The position numbers were made by a program, and so were the translations under genes. Source: Candidatus Latescibacterota bacterium (GTDB taxonomy: Bacteria; Latescibacterota; UBA2968; UBA8231). Taken from it: a DNA stretch of 64,000 nucleotides. The stretch spans positions 8,801 through 72,800 of the forward strand of contig JAJDUT010000112.1 in the NCBI GenBank assembly GCA_022826515.1. Direction: 5' to 3'. The first letter of the stretch is position 1, and each line of letters starts with the position of its first letter. Below are positions 8,690-17,017 of this stretch, piece after piece. Below the pieces are notes generated by a model. That model was given only the letters and a program-made list of their open reading frames with translations, had not been told where the DNA came from and ran no database searches.

Positions 8690-8977
8690 ATGGCCGAAAC
8701 GATTGACGAACTCACCATCCAGTACGAGGAAGACGGCAAGGTCTTGCGCAAAGAAGTGGCCAAGGAAGTGCTCAGCAAGGGGGCTTGGGCGACGATCATG
8801 TACCTCTACCAAGACCTCGACCGCAAAACCGGCGAGTACGGCCCGAGCAAAATATCCATTCGCCGCTACCAGAAGCGCGATGGCACCTTTTTGCAGCGCA
8901 GCAAGTTCGAGGTGTCAAGTGCTGCGCAGGCACGCGCGATCTGCGACAAGATACAGGACTGGTTCCCTACAGAATAA
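8690..8977 (+). CDS. Small conserved-looking protein of unknown function
   Basis: A 95-aa soluble protein, rich in charged residues, begins MAETIDELTIQYEEDGK and ends DKIQDWFPTE. No signal peptide or membrane segment is seen. The middle, GAWATIMYLYQDLDRKTGEYG then ISIRRYQKRDGTF, looks like a compact beta-rich domain. It is divergent from the oxidoreductase gene and convergent with the sulfite-oxidase-like gene. Codon use is like the neighbours and the opposite frames offer nothing better, so I take it as real. Function is not recognised. Confidence 0.65.
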   Translation: MAETIDELTIQYEEDGKVLRKEVAKEVLSKGAWATIMYLYQDLDRKTGEYGPSKISIRRYQKRDGTFLQRSKFEVSSAAQARAICDKIQDWFPTE

Positions 8978-8986
8978 ACGCGCTGC

Positions 8987-10153
8987 TTACCCTGCTCTGC
9001 TAGCAACCTTCACCTTCACGCGGTGCCAGCCCGTGCGGCCATCGTACAAATCGGCTCCAGCGTCGGTCCGCGGCTGGGAGTCCCCCTCGCTATCCGTTGC
9101 CCACGCGACGATTTCGTATTCGCCCGACGCGGGCAATGCCCATTCGTAGGCCCACGTGACCCAAATGTTGGGCAAGCGCTGGGTGGTAATCTGCGCCTCG
9201 TGCCAAGCTCGCCCGCCATTGGTGCTAACCCGCACCGATTCGACCGTGCGCTCGCCAGCCATGGCGATCCCGTGGATGATAAACGGGCTGCCTTCGACCC
9301 CGCGCAGGGTTTGCAACACCACTGAAACGCCGCCGTTGGCCGGGTCTTTTACATCGTCCCACACCGACAGGGGCGCGTCAATCCGCGAGTTCACGGTCGC
9401 CACGGCCTCGTCCGACCACTTGAAGGGCTTGTTCTCGGGCTTGCTTTCCCAGTAGCCGAGATACTCTTCGTCGATCAGCTCGATGCGGGTGATCCACTTG
9501 GGCATCTTCTGGCCGTAGTGCCCAGGATTTATCAAGCGCAGGGGAAACCCGTGCTTGGACGGCAGCGGCTCGCCATTCATTTCCCAGGCGAGGATCACCT
9601 CGTCGCGCAGCGCGCGCTCCAGTGGAATCGACGTGGTATAGCCATCGGAGCTGTCGCTGTAAAACTTGACCCGGATCGCCTCGCTCCTGATCCCGGCCAT
9701 GTCGAGCACGTTGGACAGCGGCGTACCACCCCACTCGGCATTGCCCACCAATGGCCCGCCAATCCAGTTGCCAATGCACTGCATGGTCAAGACCTGTCGC
9801 TGCATGGGCAGCGCAGTAATATCCTCGTACGTCAAGCCCGCCAGAGGCTGGTCCACCAACCCGTCCACCGCCAAGCGCCAACTATTGGCCGCGATCTTCG
9901 GGTCGTAGTTGGTCCCTTTGATCGACTGGAGATAGTGCCGCTCATTGGAAGTAATCGGCGGCAGCGGTAGCATGTCTGCCATCTCTTCCACGGACATCTC
10001 TTCCATGTCCATGTCCATCACGTCCATGTCCGGCCCGGTGGGCATGCTCTTGAAGCGCACCTCGTTGCCGTCGCAACCCCAAGTGGGGAGGATCGCGGTA
10101 GCGATAGCCGCCCCGCTCGACTTGAGAAACTGACGTCTAGTTGATCTGTTCAT
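8987..10153 (-). CDS. Sulfite-oxidase-like molybdopterin enzyme, Tat-exported
   Basis: This is a predicted periplasmic Moco enzyme of the sulfite oxidase family (SorA/SoxC/YedY relatives), 388 aa. The N-terminus RSTRRQFLKSSG is a twin-arginine signal. The Moco-binding cysteine is in TMQCIGNWIGG, with downstream LRLINPGHYGQK. A C-terminal dimerisation-like beta domain contains VRVSTNGGRAWHEA. Between signal and catalytic domain lies an unusual Met/Asp-rich linker, TGPDMDVMDMDMEEM. No heme domain is present, so electrons must leave through a separate carrier. It starts 10 bases after the barrel gene, making it the last gene of the glycan-like operon. The true substrate is unknown. Confidence 0.85.
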   Translation of the reverse strand: MNRSTRRQFLKSSGAAIATAILPTWGCDGNEVRFKSMPTGPDMDVMDMDMEEMSVEEMADMLPLPPITSNERHYLQSIKGTNYDPKIAANSWRLAVDGLVDQPLAGLTYEDITALPMQRQVLTMQCIGNWIGGPLVGNAEWGGTPLSNVLDMAGIRSEAIRVKFYSDSSDGYTTSIPLERALRDEVILAWEMNGEPLPSKHGFPLRLINPGHYGQKMPKWITRIELIDEEYLGYWESKPENKPFKWSDEAVATVNSRIDAPLSVWDDVKDPANGGVSVVLQTLRGVEGSPFIIHGIAMAGERTVESVRVSTNGGRAWHEAQITTQRLPNIWVTWAYEWALPASGEYEIVAWATDSEGDSQPRTDAGADLYDGRTGWHRVKVKVASRAG

Positions 10154-10163
10154 GACAACTCCT

Positions 10164-10976
10164 TTAGCGAATGAGGGCCAACCCTAAGCCCAACGACGAT
10201 CCGGCCCCGATGTTCTCGCCCTTAAAAACCGACTTCCACAACAAGTCAATCCACAGCGGGCCAGCCACTTGCACAGCCACATTGCCACCTACTTCGGTGA
10301 AATCCCCCTCTGAAACCTGCACTACTCCGACCACTCCCCCCTCCGAGTCCGCCGCGAGCGTGTACACACTGGCGACAAAGCCCTTGGCGAACAGCCACGG
10401 ACGCGGCGTAGCCCCTAGCTCGACAAAATAGGACACTTGGTTGGAAAACGGGCCACCGCGTAGCTTGTACCCTACCTCGCCACCCGCGTAGAGCGGTAGC
10501 GGATAGAGCGACAACCCCGCCAAGAGTCGCGCTCCCTGTTCGGAATAACCAGTCCCAAGAGCCGGGTCGTAATCTCGGTCGTACCCGCTGGGGAACGCGA
10601 CATCGACCTGCGGCGATAGCACCAATCTGCCCTCGGTAAGTTGGTACTTCGCGCCGAGATGCACGTCGCCCAGCCCCCAAGTGATGCGCTCGACGAGGCT
10701 ATCCTCAGACACCAGCCGCCCCGCGCCGACCTGCCCGGTCAGCGTCAATCGCTCGAGCAACCCGTACTCGCCGTAGGCGAGGACCTGGCGGGCGCGGAAT
10801 TGGTTGTCGTCCATGCCCATGCTGGCGCGTTGGCCCATGTCGTTAAATACCTCACTGGTCGAGTAGTGTATCCCCGAGAGCTTGGCGTAGTAGCCTCCCT
10901 TGGGCTGACTCCAAGCTCCGGCCCAGCCATCGCCGGCCCAACACAGGGCCAGCAAGCCCATTGCTAACCAACGCAT
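10164..10976 (-). CDS. Outer-membrane beta-barrel protein
   Basis: A 270-aa exported protein begins with MRWLAMGLLALCWAGDGWAGA (signal peptide, likely cleavage after GWA). It then has alternating amphipathic strands such as LVLSPQVDVAFPSGY and VSYFVELGATPRPW, ending in a strand LGLGLALIR. This resembles the MetA/transporter-like barrel group of uncharacterised outer-membrane proteins. The start ATG at 10976 overlaps the end of the glycosyltransferase gene by 13 bases, so it is co-translated with a glycan-building set. A role in export or anchoring is inference. Confidence 0.7.
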   Translation of the reverse strand: MRWLAMGLLALCWAGDGWAGAWSQPKGGYYAKLSGIHYSTSEVFNDMGQRASMGMDDNQFRARQVLAYGEYGLLERLTLTGQVGAGRLVSEDSLVERITWGLGDVHLGAKYQLTEGRLVLSPQVDVAFPSGYDRDYDPALGTGYSEQGARLLAGLSLYPLPLYAGGEVGYKLRGGPFSNQVSYFVELGATPRPWLFAKGFVASVYTLAADSEGGVVGVVQVSEGDFTEVGGNVAVQVAGPLWIDLLWKSVFKGENIGAGSSLGLGLALIR

Positions 10977-12124
10977 TTCTCGATCCCTTTCCGCGGTACA
11001 ATCCGCTCGTAGAGTGCTAGCAGCTTCTCGCCCTCGGCCTCCCAGTTAAAATGCTCTTCTGCGGCTCGCCGTGCCTGCGTCCCCTTGGCCTGGGCTGCCA
11101 CTGGGTCGTCGAGCAAGCCCCCGATGGCGCGCGCATGGGCGACCGGGTCGCTCGGGTCTGCGAGCAAACCCCAATCCGCGACCGCGAGAAATCTGCGAAT
11201 AGAAGGTAAATCACTGGCGACTACGGGCAAACCGCAGGCGAGGTACTCAAAGAGCTTGGTCGGCACGAAAGAGGCCAAATTCTTGGGCGAGATCTGTCCC
11301 GGCACCAAGCCGATCTGGCATGCGGCAATCGCCGCCCCCAATTCGTCGTATGGCACGCGCTTTTCACTGTAGTGGATCTGCTCTTCTAGCCCCCACTCGC
11401 GCCGGAGGGCCTCGAACCGCTCCCGCAACTCCTGCGAGTGAAACGCCCCGACGCTCAGGAGGCGGACCTGCGGATGGGTCTTGGCCAGTTCGCGCATGAT
11501 TTCGAGCAAGAACAGCCCGCCCCGGTCTTCGGATAGCGAGCCAATGTGGACCAAGGCGCAAGGCCCTAACTCGCTGCAGTCGGGGGAATACCACTCCAAG
11601 CGCGGGTAATTCTTCACCACCGCAAAGGGACGCTTGGCAAAGCGGTCGCCTTGCTCCTCGACCACTCCAACCACGGCGGTGACAAAATAGCGCGCGAGCA
11701 AGCGTTCCCCCCAATCGACCAACCGCGCAAGGGGCCGCCGCAGCCGCTCGGGCACCCACGGCCGCACCATGGCCACCAGTGGAAAGTGCTCGTGGACGTC
11801 GTAGATGACCCGGCGACCGCAGAGCTTTAGCACCGCGCCCACCGGCAACAGCTCGGGATCGTGGAAGTGAAAACAAGCGGCGTTCGCACCTAGCCCGACG
11901 CGCAGCAAGCGCCACAGATTCAAAATCCGCTGGCCGACCCCTCGCGCCACTGGCACGGTCTGCACGCGCACTCCTGCTCGCTCTCCACACCACTCCTCCG
12001 GCCCTGGCCCCACCACCGTCACAGCGTATCCGGCCCGCGCCAAGGTCTGCGCCTGCTTGTAGAAAATCCGCGCGTCAAACGGACTGTGGACATTCGTCAG
12101 GTGGTACACCTCAGGCGCAGCCAA
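10964..12124 (-). CDS. Glycosyltransferase family 4
   Basis: This retaining GT-B glycosyltransferase (about 386 aa) probably adds a sugar to a lipid or polysaccharide intermediate. The N-terminus VYHLTNVHSPFDARIFYKQA is typical of GT4. The C-terminal domain holds VHIGSLSEDRGG and the acceptor/donor segment LFEYLACGLPVVASD with the family E. I choose the TTG at 12124: GGGAGG (12136-12131) is 6 bases upstream and it removes an implausible arginine-rich leader that lies inside the WbqC gene. It overlaps WbqC by 14 bases and the barrel gene by 13. Confidence 0.88.
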   Translation of the reverse strand: MAAPEVYHLTNVHSPFDARIFYKQAQTLARAGYAVTVVGPGPEEWCGERAGVRVQTVPVARGVGQRILNLWRLLRVGLGANAACFHFHDPELLPVGAVLKLCGRRVIYDVHEHFPLVAMVRPWVPERLRRPLARLVDWGERLLARYFVTAVVGVVEEQGDRFAKRPFAVVKNYPRLEWYSPDCSELGPCALVHIGSLSEDRGGLFLLEIMRELAKTHPQVRLLSVGAFHSQELRERFEALRREWGLEEQIHYSEKRVPYDELGAAIAACQIGLVPGQISPKNLASFVPTKLFEYLACGLPVVASDLPSIRRFLAVADWGLLADPSDPVAHARAIGGLLDDPVAAQAKGTQARRAAEEHFNWEAEGEKLLALYERIVPRKGIEKCVG

Positions 12125-12806
12125 AGAGTACCTCCCGGCTTTGCGGGCCGCAATTGAAAAGCAAATCCAACACCGACATCTCAGCGACAAAACCCGCGTG
12201 ACACTGGGGGTACTCCGGGTGTTCAAACTCGGTAAAGCGACATTCAAGGCCGGCCGCGACAAATGCCTCAGCGTCCAAATACGTCTTCGAGGCCCCCTCC
12301 CCCGTCAGATACACCTGACAGCCGCACGCCTGGGTCATATCCACCAAGCGCAACGTCCGCTCGTCCCGTAGGTCCATCTGCGAGCTAAAGCGAACTTCGA
12401 CCTCCAAGTCCAAGAGCTGCAACAGGTGGCGCAACAGGGCCACGTTTAAGTCGAGTAACTGAGTCCACTCTCCGGCGTATAAGTCCTCTATCGCCGGGGC
12501 ATACGCATCGAAAAAGGGCGCGTGGCCGTAGTGCCAGCGCAGGGCTTGGCAGTGTTTGCGCCGCCAATCGCCGTCAGGCGGGATCTGCACATCGCATATC
12601 CGCTGCTGGCCTCGGCCCCGCGTCAGCACCGGCACGGTCAGCCATTGCCAGCCATCGGCCGTGCGAATGCGGTTGCGGTTGGTCAAGCTACCACGGCTGT
12701 ATTGCACATCGTCGGCCAAGACCCACACGTCGGCTTGCCCCACCTTGTGAAACAAGCCCAGCCAAGGCAGGAAGTTGGGCTGGTGCGCCGCCAGCACCCG
12801 GCTCAT
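12111..12806 (-). CDS. WbqC-family protein
   Basis: This 231-aa member of the WbqC family (PF08889) is found in many O-antigen and surface-glycan loci and proposed to modify amino sugars; the biochemistry is unsettled. The diagnostic start AAHQPNFLPWLGLFHKVGQ is present, with DDVQYSRGSLTNRNRI behind it and a C-terminal HPEYPQ...GFVAEMSVLDLLFN block. The ATG at 12806 shares one base with the PIG-L stop (TGATG), favouring it over the GTG at 12818. It sits between a deacetylase and a glycosyltransferase, as expected for glycan assembly. Confidence 0.9.
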   Translation of the reverse strand: MSRVLAAHQPNFLPWLGLFHKVGQADVWVLADDVQYSRGSLTNRNRIRTADGWQWLTVPVLTRGRGQQRICDVQIPPDGDWRRKHCQALRWHYGHAPFFDAYAPAIEDLYAGEWTQLLDLNVALLRHLLQLLDLEVEVRFSSQMDLRDERTLRLVDMTQACGCQVYLTGEGASKTYLDAEAFVAAGLECRFTEFEHPEYPQCHAGFVAEMSVLDLLFNCGPQSREVLFGCA

Positions 12807-13438
12807 CAGCGCACCCACCTGAGCACGTCAAATGCCTCGGCGTACTCCACCATAATCTGCCCACCCCTAGTCCGCGCCCAGCTCCATATAAACTCCTCTT
12901 GGGTGTACGGACGATGCTGTTGCGACTGATAGCAGCGCAGCGCGGCAATTTTGGTCTGAACGTGCTCGCGAGTGAGCACGCAAAAATGTCGATAGTCAAA
13001 ACTCAAGTTGTTCCACGGCAACTCATAGCCGAGCACGGTGACCGTCTTAAAGGCGCGCAGGCCCTCAATGTGAACAGTCTGGTGATCTTGGTGCAGGTCT
13101 TGAGCGCTGGGCAAGAACACGGTCGCTGGATCGATTTCTCTTTTCATCCTCACCAACTCTTCGAGGATTTCTTGGCGCATATGGGGCAGGTGACGCACTT
13201 TGTACTTATAGACCAGCAGGTTCGCCGCAGGGATCCCCAGCACCTTCGTGCCCTGTCGCACCTCCTTCTCCAAAATGTCGGGCGGAAAGGGCGGCGGCAC
13301 TGACTCGGCAGCCGTGGAAAAGGCCGCGTAGTACACCTCGCGCCCCTCCTCCACCATGCGGCTGATCGTCCCTCCGCAGCCGAGCTCGCCGTCGTCCGTG
13401 TGCGGTGCGAGCACCAAGACCCGGTTATTTGTCGCCAC
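12806..13438 (-). CDS. PIG-L family deacetylase
   Basis: This zinc-dependent N-deacetylase of the LmbE/PIG-L fold is about 210 aa. Metal-binding motif APHTDDGELGCGG is near the N-terminus and HQDHQTVH supplies the third ligand. It probably removes an acetyl group from an N-acetylated sugar or sugar-lipid made by its operon partners. The start is GTG 13438, with AAGGAG 6 bases upstream; it overlaps the aminotransferase end by 14 bases. The frame is open to 13480 but the extra residues come from the neighbouring gene. Confidence 0.9.
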   Translation of the reverse strand: MATNNRVLVLAPHTDDGELGCGGTISRMVEEGREVYYAAFSTAAESVPPPFPPDILEKEVRQGTKVLGIPAANLLVYKYKVRHLPHMRQEILEELVRMKREIDPATVFLPSAQDLHQDHQTVHIEGLRAFKTVTVLGYELPWNNLSFDYRHFCVLTREHVQTKIAALRCYQSQQHRPYTQEEFIWSWARTRGGQIMVEYAEAFDVLRWVR

Positions 13439-14591
13439 GACAATCTCCTTCTGCCTCTGCCAATATCTCCGCCAAGCCACAGCACACCATTTCCACGGCC
13501 TCGTCGCTCAAGCCCGGAAACATCGGCAGGCTCACCACCTGCCCTAGCACTTCCTCGGCAACGGGAAAATCCCCAAGGCCATAGCCTAACTCCCGCTGGT
13601 AAAACGGCGTCAGGTGGCACGGCGGCCAGTACACGCTGCCCGCTTCAATACCCCAGCGCTCGCGCAACTGGGCGACCACCCATTCGCGTCTTTTCCCGGC
13701 GGGTAAGCGCACGGGAAACTTGTAATACGCGTGTAATTGACCCGCGAATTCCGGTAAGAGCACATCACCGCACCCAAAGCGCGTGAGCGCGTCCCGGTAG
13801 TGGGTGGCAAGGCGGTTGCGCTCGGCCGTGTGCTCACCCAACCGCGCCAATTGACGCAGACCGAGGGCCGCGCTCAGTTCGGGCAAGCGGTAGTTGTTGC
13901 CCAAGCGCTCCAACGAGCGCCCCTTTGCACTGACCCCATGCGTGCGGAAACTCCGCGCAAAGTCGGCCAAATCGCAGTCGTTGGTACTCAACATGCCCCC
14001 CTCGCCCGTCGTCAGCGGCTTGGTCGGAAAAAAGGAAAAAGCCGCGGCATCGCCCAAACTCCCGGCTGGCTGGCCGTCGGCTTTAGCGCCGTGGGCGTGG
14101 GCTGCGTCTTCGAGCAGCAACAACCCACGCGCGCGGCAAAACGAGCGAATATCCTCGATGTCGGGCGCAATTAGACCGGCGATGTGGACCACAACTACGG
14201 CCCGCGTCTTTTCCCCGACCTGCGCCTCGATCTGCGGCAGGCCACTCGACAGGGTCTGCGGGTCAATGTCGCAGAGGACGGGCCGTCCTCCGGCCAACAG
14301 CGCGGCGTTGGACGAGGCAATGAACGTATTCGTCGGCACTACCACTTCCCGCCCTTCGACCCTCCAATAGCGCAAGGCCACCTCTAACGGCGCGGTCCCC
14401 GAGCTCATACCCACGGCGTATTCCACGCCCACACACGCGGCAAACTCCTGCTCAAACCGCTCCAAGTAAGGCCCCATCGTCAGACGTCCGCTGCGGAGGA
14501 TATGGGCAAAATCTTCGAGCAGCGCGGCTACGTCCTCCTCGGAGATACTGGGCCTTGTTTGGGGCACTTTAGACGGCATGGTCGCGCCCAT
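13425..14591 (-). CDS. DegT/DnrJ/EryC1 sugar aminotransferase
   Basis: This PLP enzyme (388 aa) transaminates a keto-sugar nucleotide to an amino sugar. The phosphate-binding SSGTAPLEVALR, the aspartate in LLEDAAHAHGA and the Schiff-base lysine in FFPTKPLTTGEGG are all present. It is first of a six-gene run (8987-14591) in which every gene overlaps or nearly touches the next. Its amino sugar could feed PIG-L, WbqC and GT4. ATG 14591 has AGGAAG too close, and ATG 14579 is an alternative start. Confidence 0.9.
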   Translation of the reverse strand: MGATMPSKVPQTRPSISEEDVAALLEDFAHILRSGRLTMGPYLERFEQEFAACVGVEYAVGMSSGTAPLEVALRYWRVEGREVVVPTNTFIASSNAALLAGGRPVLCDIDPQTLSSGLPQIEAQVGEKTRAVVVVHIAGLIAPDIEDIRSFCRARGLLLLEDAAHAHGAKADGQPAGSLGDAAAFSFFPTKPLTTGEGGMLSTNDCDLADFARSFRTHGVSAKGRSLERLGNNYRLPELSAALGLRQLARLGEHTAERNRLATHYRDALTRFGCGDVLLPEFAGQLHAYYKFPVRLPAGKRREWVVAQLRERWGIEAGSVYWPPCHLTPFYQRELGYGLGDFPVAEEVLGQVVSLPMFPGLSDEAVEMVCCGLAEILAEAEGDCRGDK

Positions 14592-14749
14592 CTTCCTGGC
14601 CTAGCGCACTTCCGACAAAACCGGCGGATCTCAGTACCAATACCTTCACTGCAAAAACTCCTTAATCAATTGAATGCACTGCAACATACACAAATACACA
14701 AAGAGGCGCGTTTCCAGCAAGAGAGCGCACCCCACGGCCCTTTCTTACT

Positions 14750-14777
14750 TTGACAAACAGGACCTCGCGTTTAACTT
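14750..14777 (+). promoter_or_regulatory. Putative ispG promoter close to the start codon
   Basis: TTGACA (14750-14755) and TAACTT (14772-14777) are spaced 16 bp. The ATG at 14785 begins only 7 bases later, which would place transcription start at or next to the initiation codon. No clear Shine-Dalgarno lies between. Confidence 0.4.
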
Positions 14778-14784
14778 TTGGAAC

Positions 14785-15921
14785 ATGAACCCAACGACTC
14801 GGAATCCCACCCGCTCAGTTCAAATCGGCCGCACGACCATTGGCGGTGATCACCCCATTGCCGTGCAAAGCATGGCCGCTACCCGCACCCAAGACACAGA
14901 GGCCACTATCCGCCAACTCCGGCTCTTAGCTGAGGCCGGAGCAGACGTCATCCGCGTAGCCGTAGATAGCAAAAAAGACGTGGAAGCCCTCGCCCAAATC
15001 GCGCCGACCGTTGACGTGCCGCTATCCGTGGATCTGCAAGAAAACTACCGCTTAGTGCGCAGCGTGGCCCCTCACGTGGAGAAAATACGCTACAACCCCG
15101 GGCACCTCTACCACCACGAAAAGAACAAGCCAGTCGCCGACAAGGTCGCCTTTATTGCCGACGAGGCCGCCAAGCACGATTGCGCCCTGCGCGTGGGCGT
15201 CAACTGCGGCTCGGTCGATCCGGCCCAAGCCGAGCGCTTTCCGGCTGACGACTCCATCTCGCCCATGATCGCCTCGGCCTTAGAGCACTGCGAATTGCTT
15301 GACGGCTTGGGCTTTACGCGCTACTGCGTCTCGCTCAAGGACTCCGATCCCGCCAAGGTCATTGCCGCCAACACCCGCTTTGCCCAACAGCGGCCCGATG
15401 TGCCGCTGCACCTCGGCGTCACCGAGGCCGGGATGCCCCCCGAAGGCGTGATCAAGACCCGCATTGCCTTTGAACAGCTCATCAGCGCCGGCATTGGCGA
15501 CACTATTCGCGTCTCCCTGACCTTGCCGTTTGACGACAAGGGCGAAGAGGTCAAAGTAGGGCGGCAGATCCTCGACGACATCTACTCGGGCCGCTTCCGC
15601 TCAGTCCCCAAGTTGCTCCCAGCCGGGCTGAACATCATCTCCTGCCCCTCCTGCTCGCGGGTGGAAAACGAAGCCTTCATCGACCTAGCGCACCAAGTGC
15701 GCGAACTGACCGAGTACGCCCGCGATCACCAGATCACCATCGCCGTCATGGGCTGCCGGGTCAACGGCCCAGGCGAGACCGACGACGCCGACTTAGGACT
15801 GTGGTGCGCCCCCAACTTCGTCAACCTCAAGCGCGGCCCTCAACTCATCGGCCAGTTCCCGTACGACGAGGTCCTCGACGTACTCAAAGAGCAAGTTGAT
15901 GAGCTAATTGACGCTGGCTAG
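14785..15921 (+). CDS. ispG: 4-hydroxy-3-methylbut-2-enyl diphosphate synthase
   Basis: This 4Fe-4S enzyme of the MEP isoprenoid pathway converts MEcPP to HMBPP in the cytosol (378 aa). N-terminal TIM-barrel hallmarks include PIAVQSM and [13 protein letters not shown]. The C-terminal cluster domain has SCPSCSR and GCRVNGPGE. The start is placed at ATG 14785; the open frame begins further upstream, but the leader there is basic and unlike the family. It stands alone, divergent from the aminotransferase operon. Its presence shows the cell makes isoprenoids by the MEP route. Confidence 0.96.
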   Translation: MNPTTRNPTRSVQIGRTTIGGDHPIAVQSMAATRTQDTEATIRQLRLLAEAGADVIRVAVDSKKDVEALAQIAPTVDVPLSVDLQENYRLVRSVAPHVEKIRYNPGHLYHHEKNKPVADKVAFIADEAAKHDCALRVGVNCGSVDPAQAERFPADDSISPMIASALEHCELLDGLGFTRYCVSLKDSDPAKVIAANTRFAQQRPDVPLHLGVTEAGMPPEGVIKTRIAFEQLISAGIGDTIRVSLTLPFDDKGEEVKVGRQILDDIYSGRFRSVPKLLPAGLNIISCPSCSRVENEAFIDLAHQVRELTEYARDHQITIAVMGCRVNGPGETDDADLGLWCAPNFVNLKRGPQLIGQFPYDEVLDVLKEQVDELIDAG

Positions 15922-15944
15922 GCCCTTAGTAGGAAATATCAAAA

Positions 15945-16214
15945 GTGCCGGAAGCTGAGCGCGTGGAAATTACCGACGATACCCTAATGGCGGATCTTTC
16001 CGACGGGCGGACCATCTCCGTTCCATTGGCTTGGTATCCTAGGCTAGTGCATGCAACGCCCGCAGAAAGACGCAACTGGCGGCTTATCGGTGTAGGCCAA
16101 GGAATCCACTGGCCCGACCTAGACGAGGATATCAGCGTGGAGGGCTTGCTAGCGGGTAGGCCTTCCGGTGAGAGCCAAGGGTCTTTGAAGCGGTGGTTAG
16201 AAGCTCGAAAATAA
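15945..16214 (+). CDS. DUF2442 domain protein
   Basis: An 89-aa protein matching the DUF2442 pattern: VEITDDTLMADLSDGRTISV, then PLAWYPRL and WRLIGVGQGIHWPDLDEDIS. These small proteins often pair with DUF4160 genes and behave like toxin-antitoxin parts, but no DUF4160 partner is visible here. The start is GTG 15945 with AGGAA about 9 bases upstream. It lies 23 bases after ispG. Confidence 0.85.
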   Translation: MPEAERVEITDDTLMADLSDGRTISVPLAWYPRLVHATPAERRNWRLIGVGQGIHWPDLDEDISVEGLLAGRPSGESQGSLKRWLEARK

Positions 16215-16273
16215 GATACTCGCTGCCGTCCCTTAGACCGTAAACCCAATTACACCCACAGATTAGGAACCCC

Positions 16274-17017
16274 ATGCAAAACCCTATCAAAGAACAACTT
16301 GCCGCCGGTCAATCCTCCATCGGCTCCTGGCTCAACCTAACCTCGCCACTGGCAGCCGAAGTCATGGCTGCGGCCGGCTTCAAATGGCTAGTGGTCGATG
16401 CCGAGCACTCGGCCTTTGACCTCGGCCACATCGCCCACACTTTCCGCGCCATCGAGGCGCGGGGTGCCTTGCCCTTGGCCCGTGCCTGGGACCACGACCC
16501 GACTACGGCTGCCCGCCTACTCGACGCCGGGGCCTGGGGTTTAGTCTTCCCCCACGTCAGCACCCCAGAGCAGGCCGAAAAGCTCGCCCAAGCCGTGCGC
16601 TATCCACCGCGCGGCAACCGGTCGGTCGGCACGGGCCGCTGCGTCACATTGGCCCCGGATTATCGCCAGAGCTTTGACGACGCCGTCCTCTGCATCCCGC
16701 AAATCGAGGACATGGAGGGCATTGAAAACGCCGAGGCCATCGCCCGCGTCGAAGGCGTCGATATCGGCTTCCTCGGACCGGGCGATTTGGCCATGTCCAT
16801 GGGCGTCGCCGCTGGCCACCCCGACCACGAGGCTGCCTTGCAGGCTTTTCGCGTCGGCTGCGCCAAAGCAGGCAAACCCAGCGGCATCCCAGTCAAGGAT
16901 TCCGCCGAAGTCAAACAGCGCATCGCCGAGGGCTTCCAGTTTATTGACTTCAGCAACGACATGCGGTTTTTGGAAGCCACGGCACAGGCCGCCTACCGCG
17001 AAGCAACGGCTGGATGA
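16274..17017 (+). CDS. HpcH/HpaI family aldolase
   Basis: This class II, metal-dependent aldolase (247 aa) cleaves 2-keto-3-deoxy sugar acids to pyruvate and an aldehyde, as GarL and YfaU do. Family signatures: GSWLNLTSPLAAEVMAAAGF, the catalytic arginine in LARAWDHD, AGAWGLVFPHV, YPPRGNRSVG, the metal glutamate in PQIEDMEG and GPGDLAMSMG. It overlaps the kinase gene by 4 bases (ATGA). With the downstream dehydratase it suggests a non-phosphorylative sugar-acid route. The exact substrate is not readable. Confidence 0.9.
   Translation: MQNPIKEQLAAGQSSIGSWLNLTSPLAAEVMAAAGFKWLVVDAEHSAFDLGHIAHTFRAIEARGALPLARAWDHDPTTAARLLDAGAWGLVFPHVSTPEQAEKLAQAVRYPPRGNRSVGTGRCVTLAPDYRQSFDDAVLCIPQIEDMEGIENAEAIARVEGVDIGFLGPGDLAMSMGVAAGHPDHEAALQAFRVGCAKAGKPSGIPVKDSAEVKQRIAEGFQFIDFSNDMRFLEATAQAAYREATAG

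Noticed and set aside
12125..12262. N-terminal extension of the glycosyltransferase
   Set aside because: Arginine/serine-rich and out of family; a TTG with ideal Shine-Dalgarno at 12124 gives the usual N-terminus.
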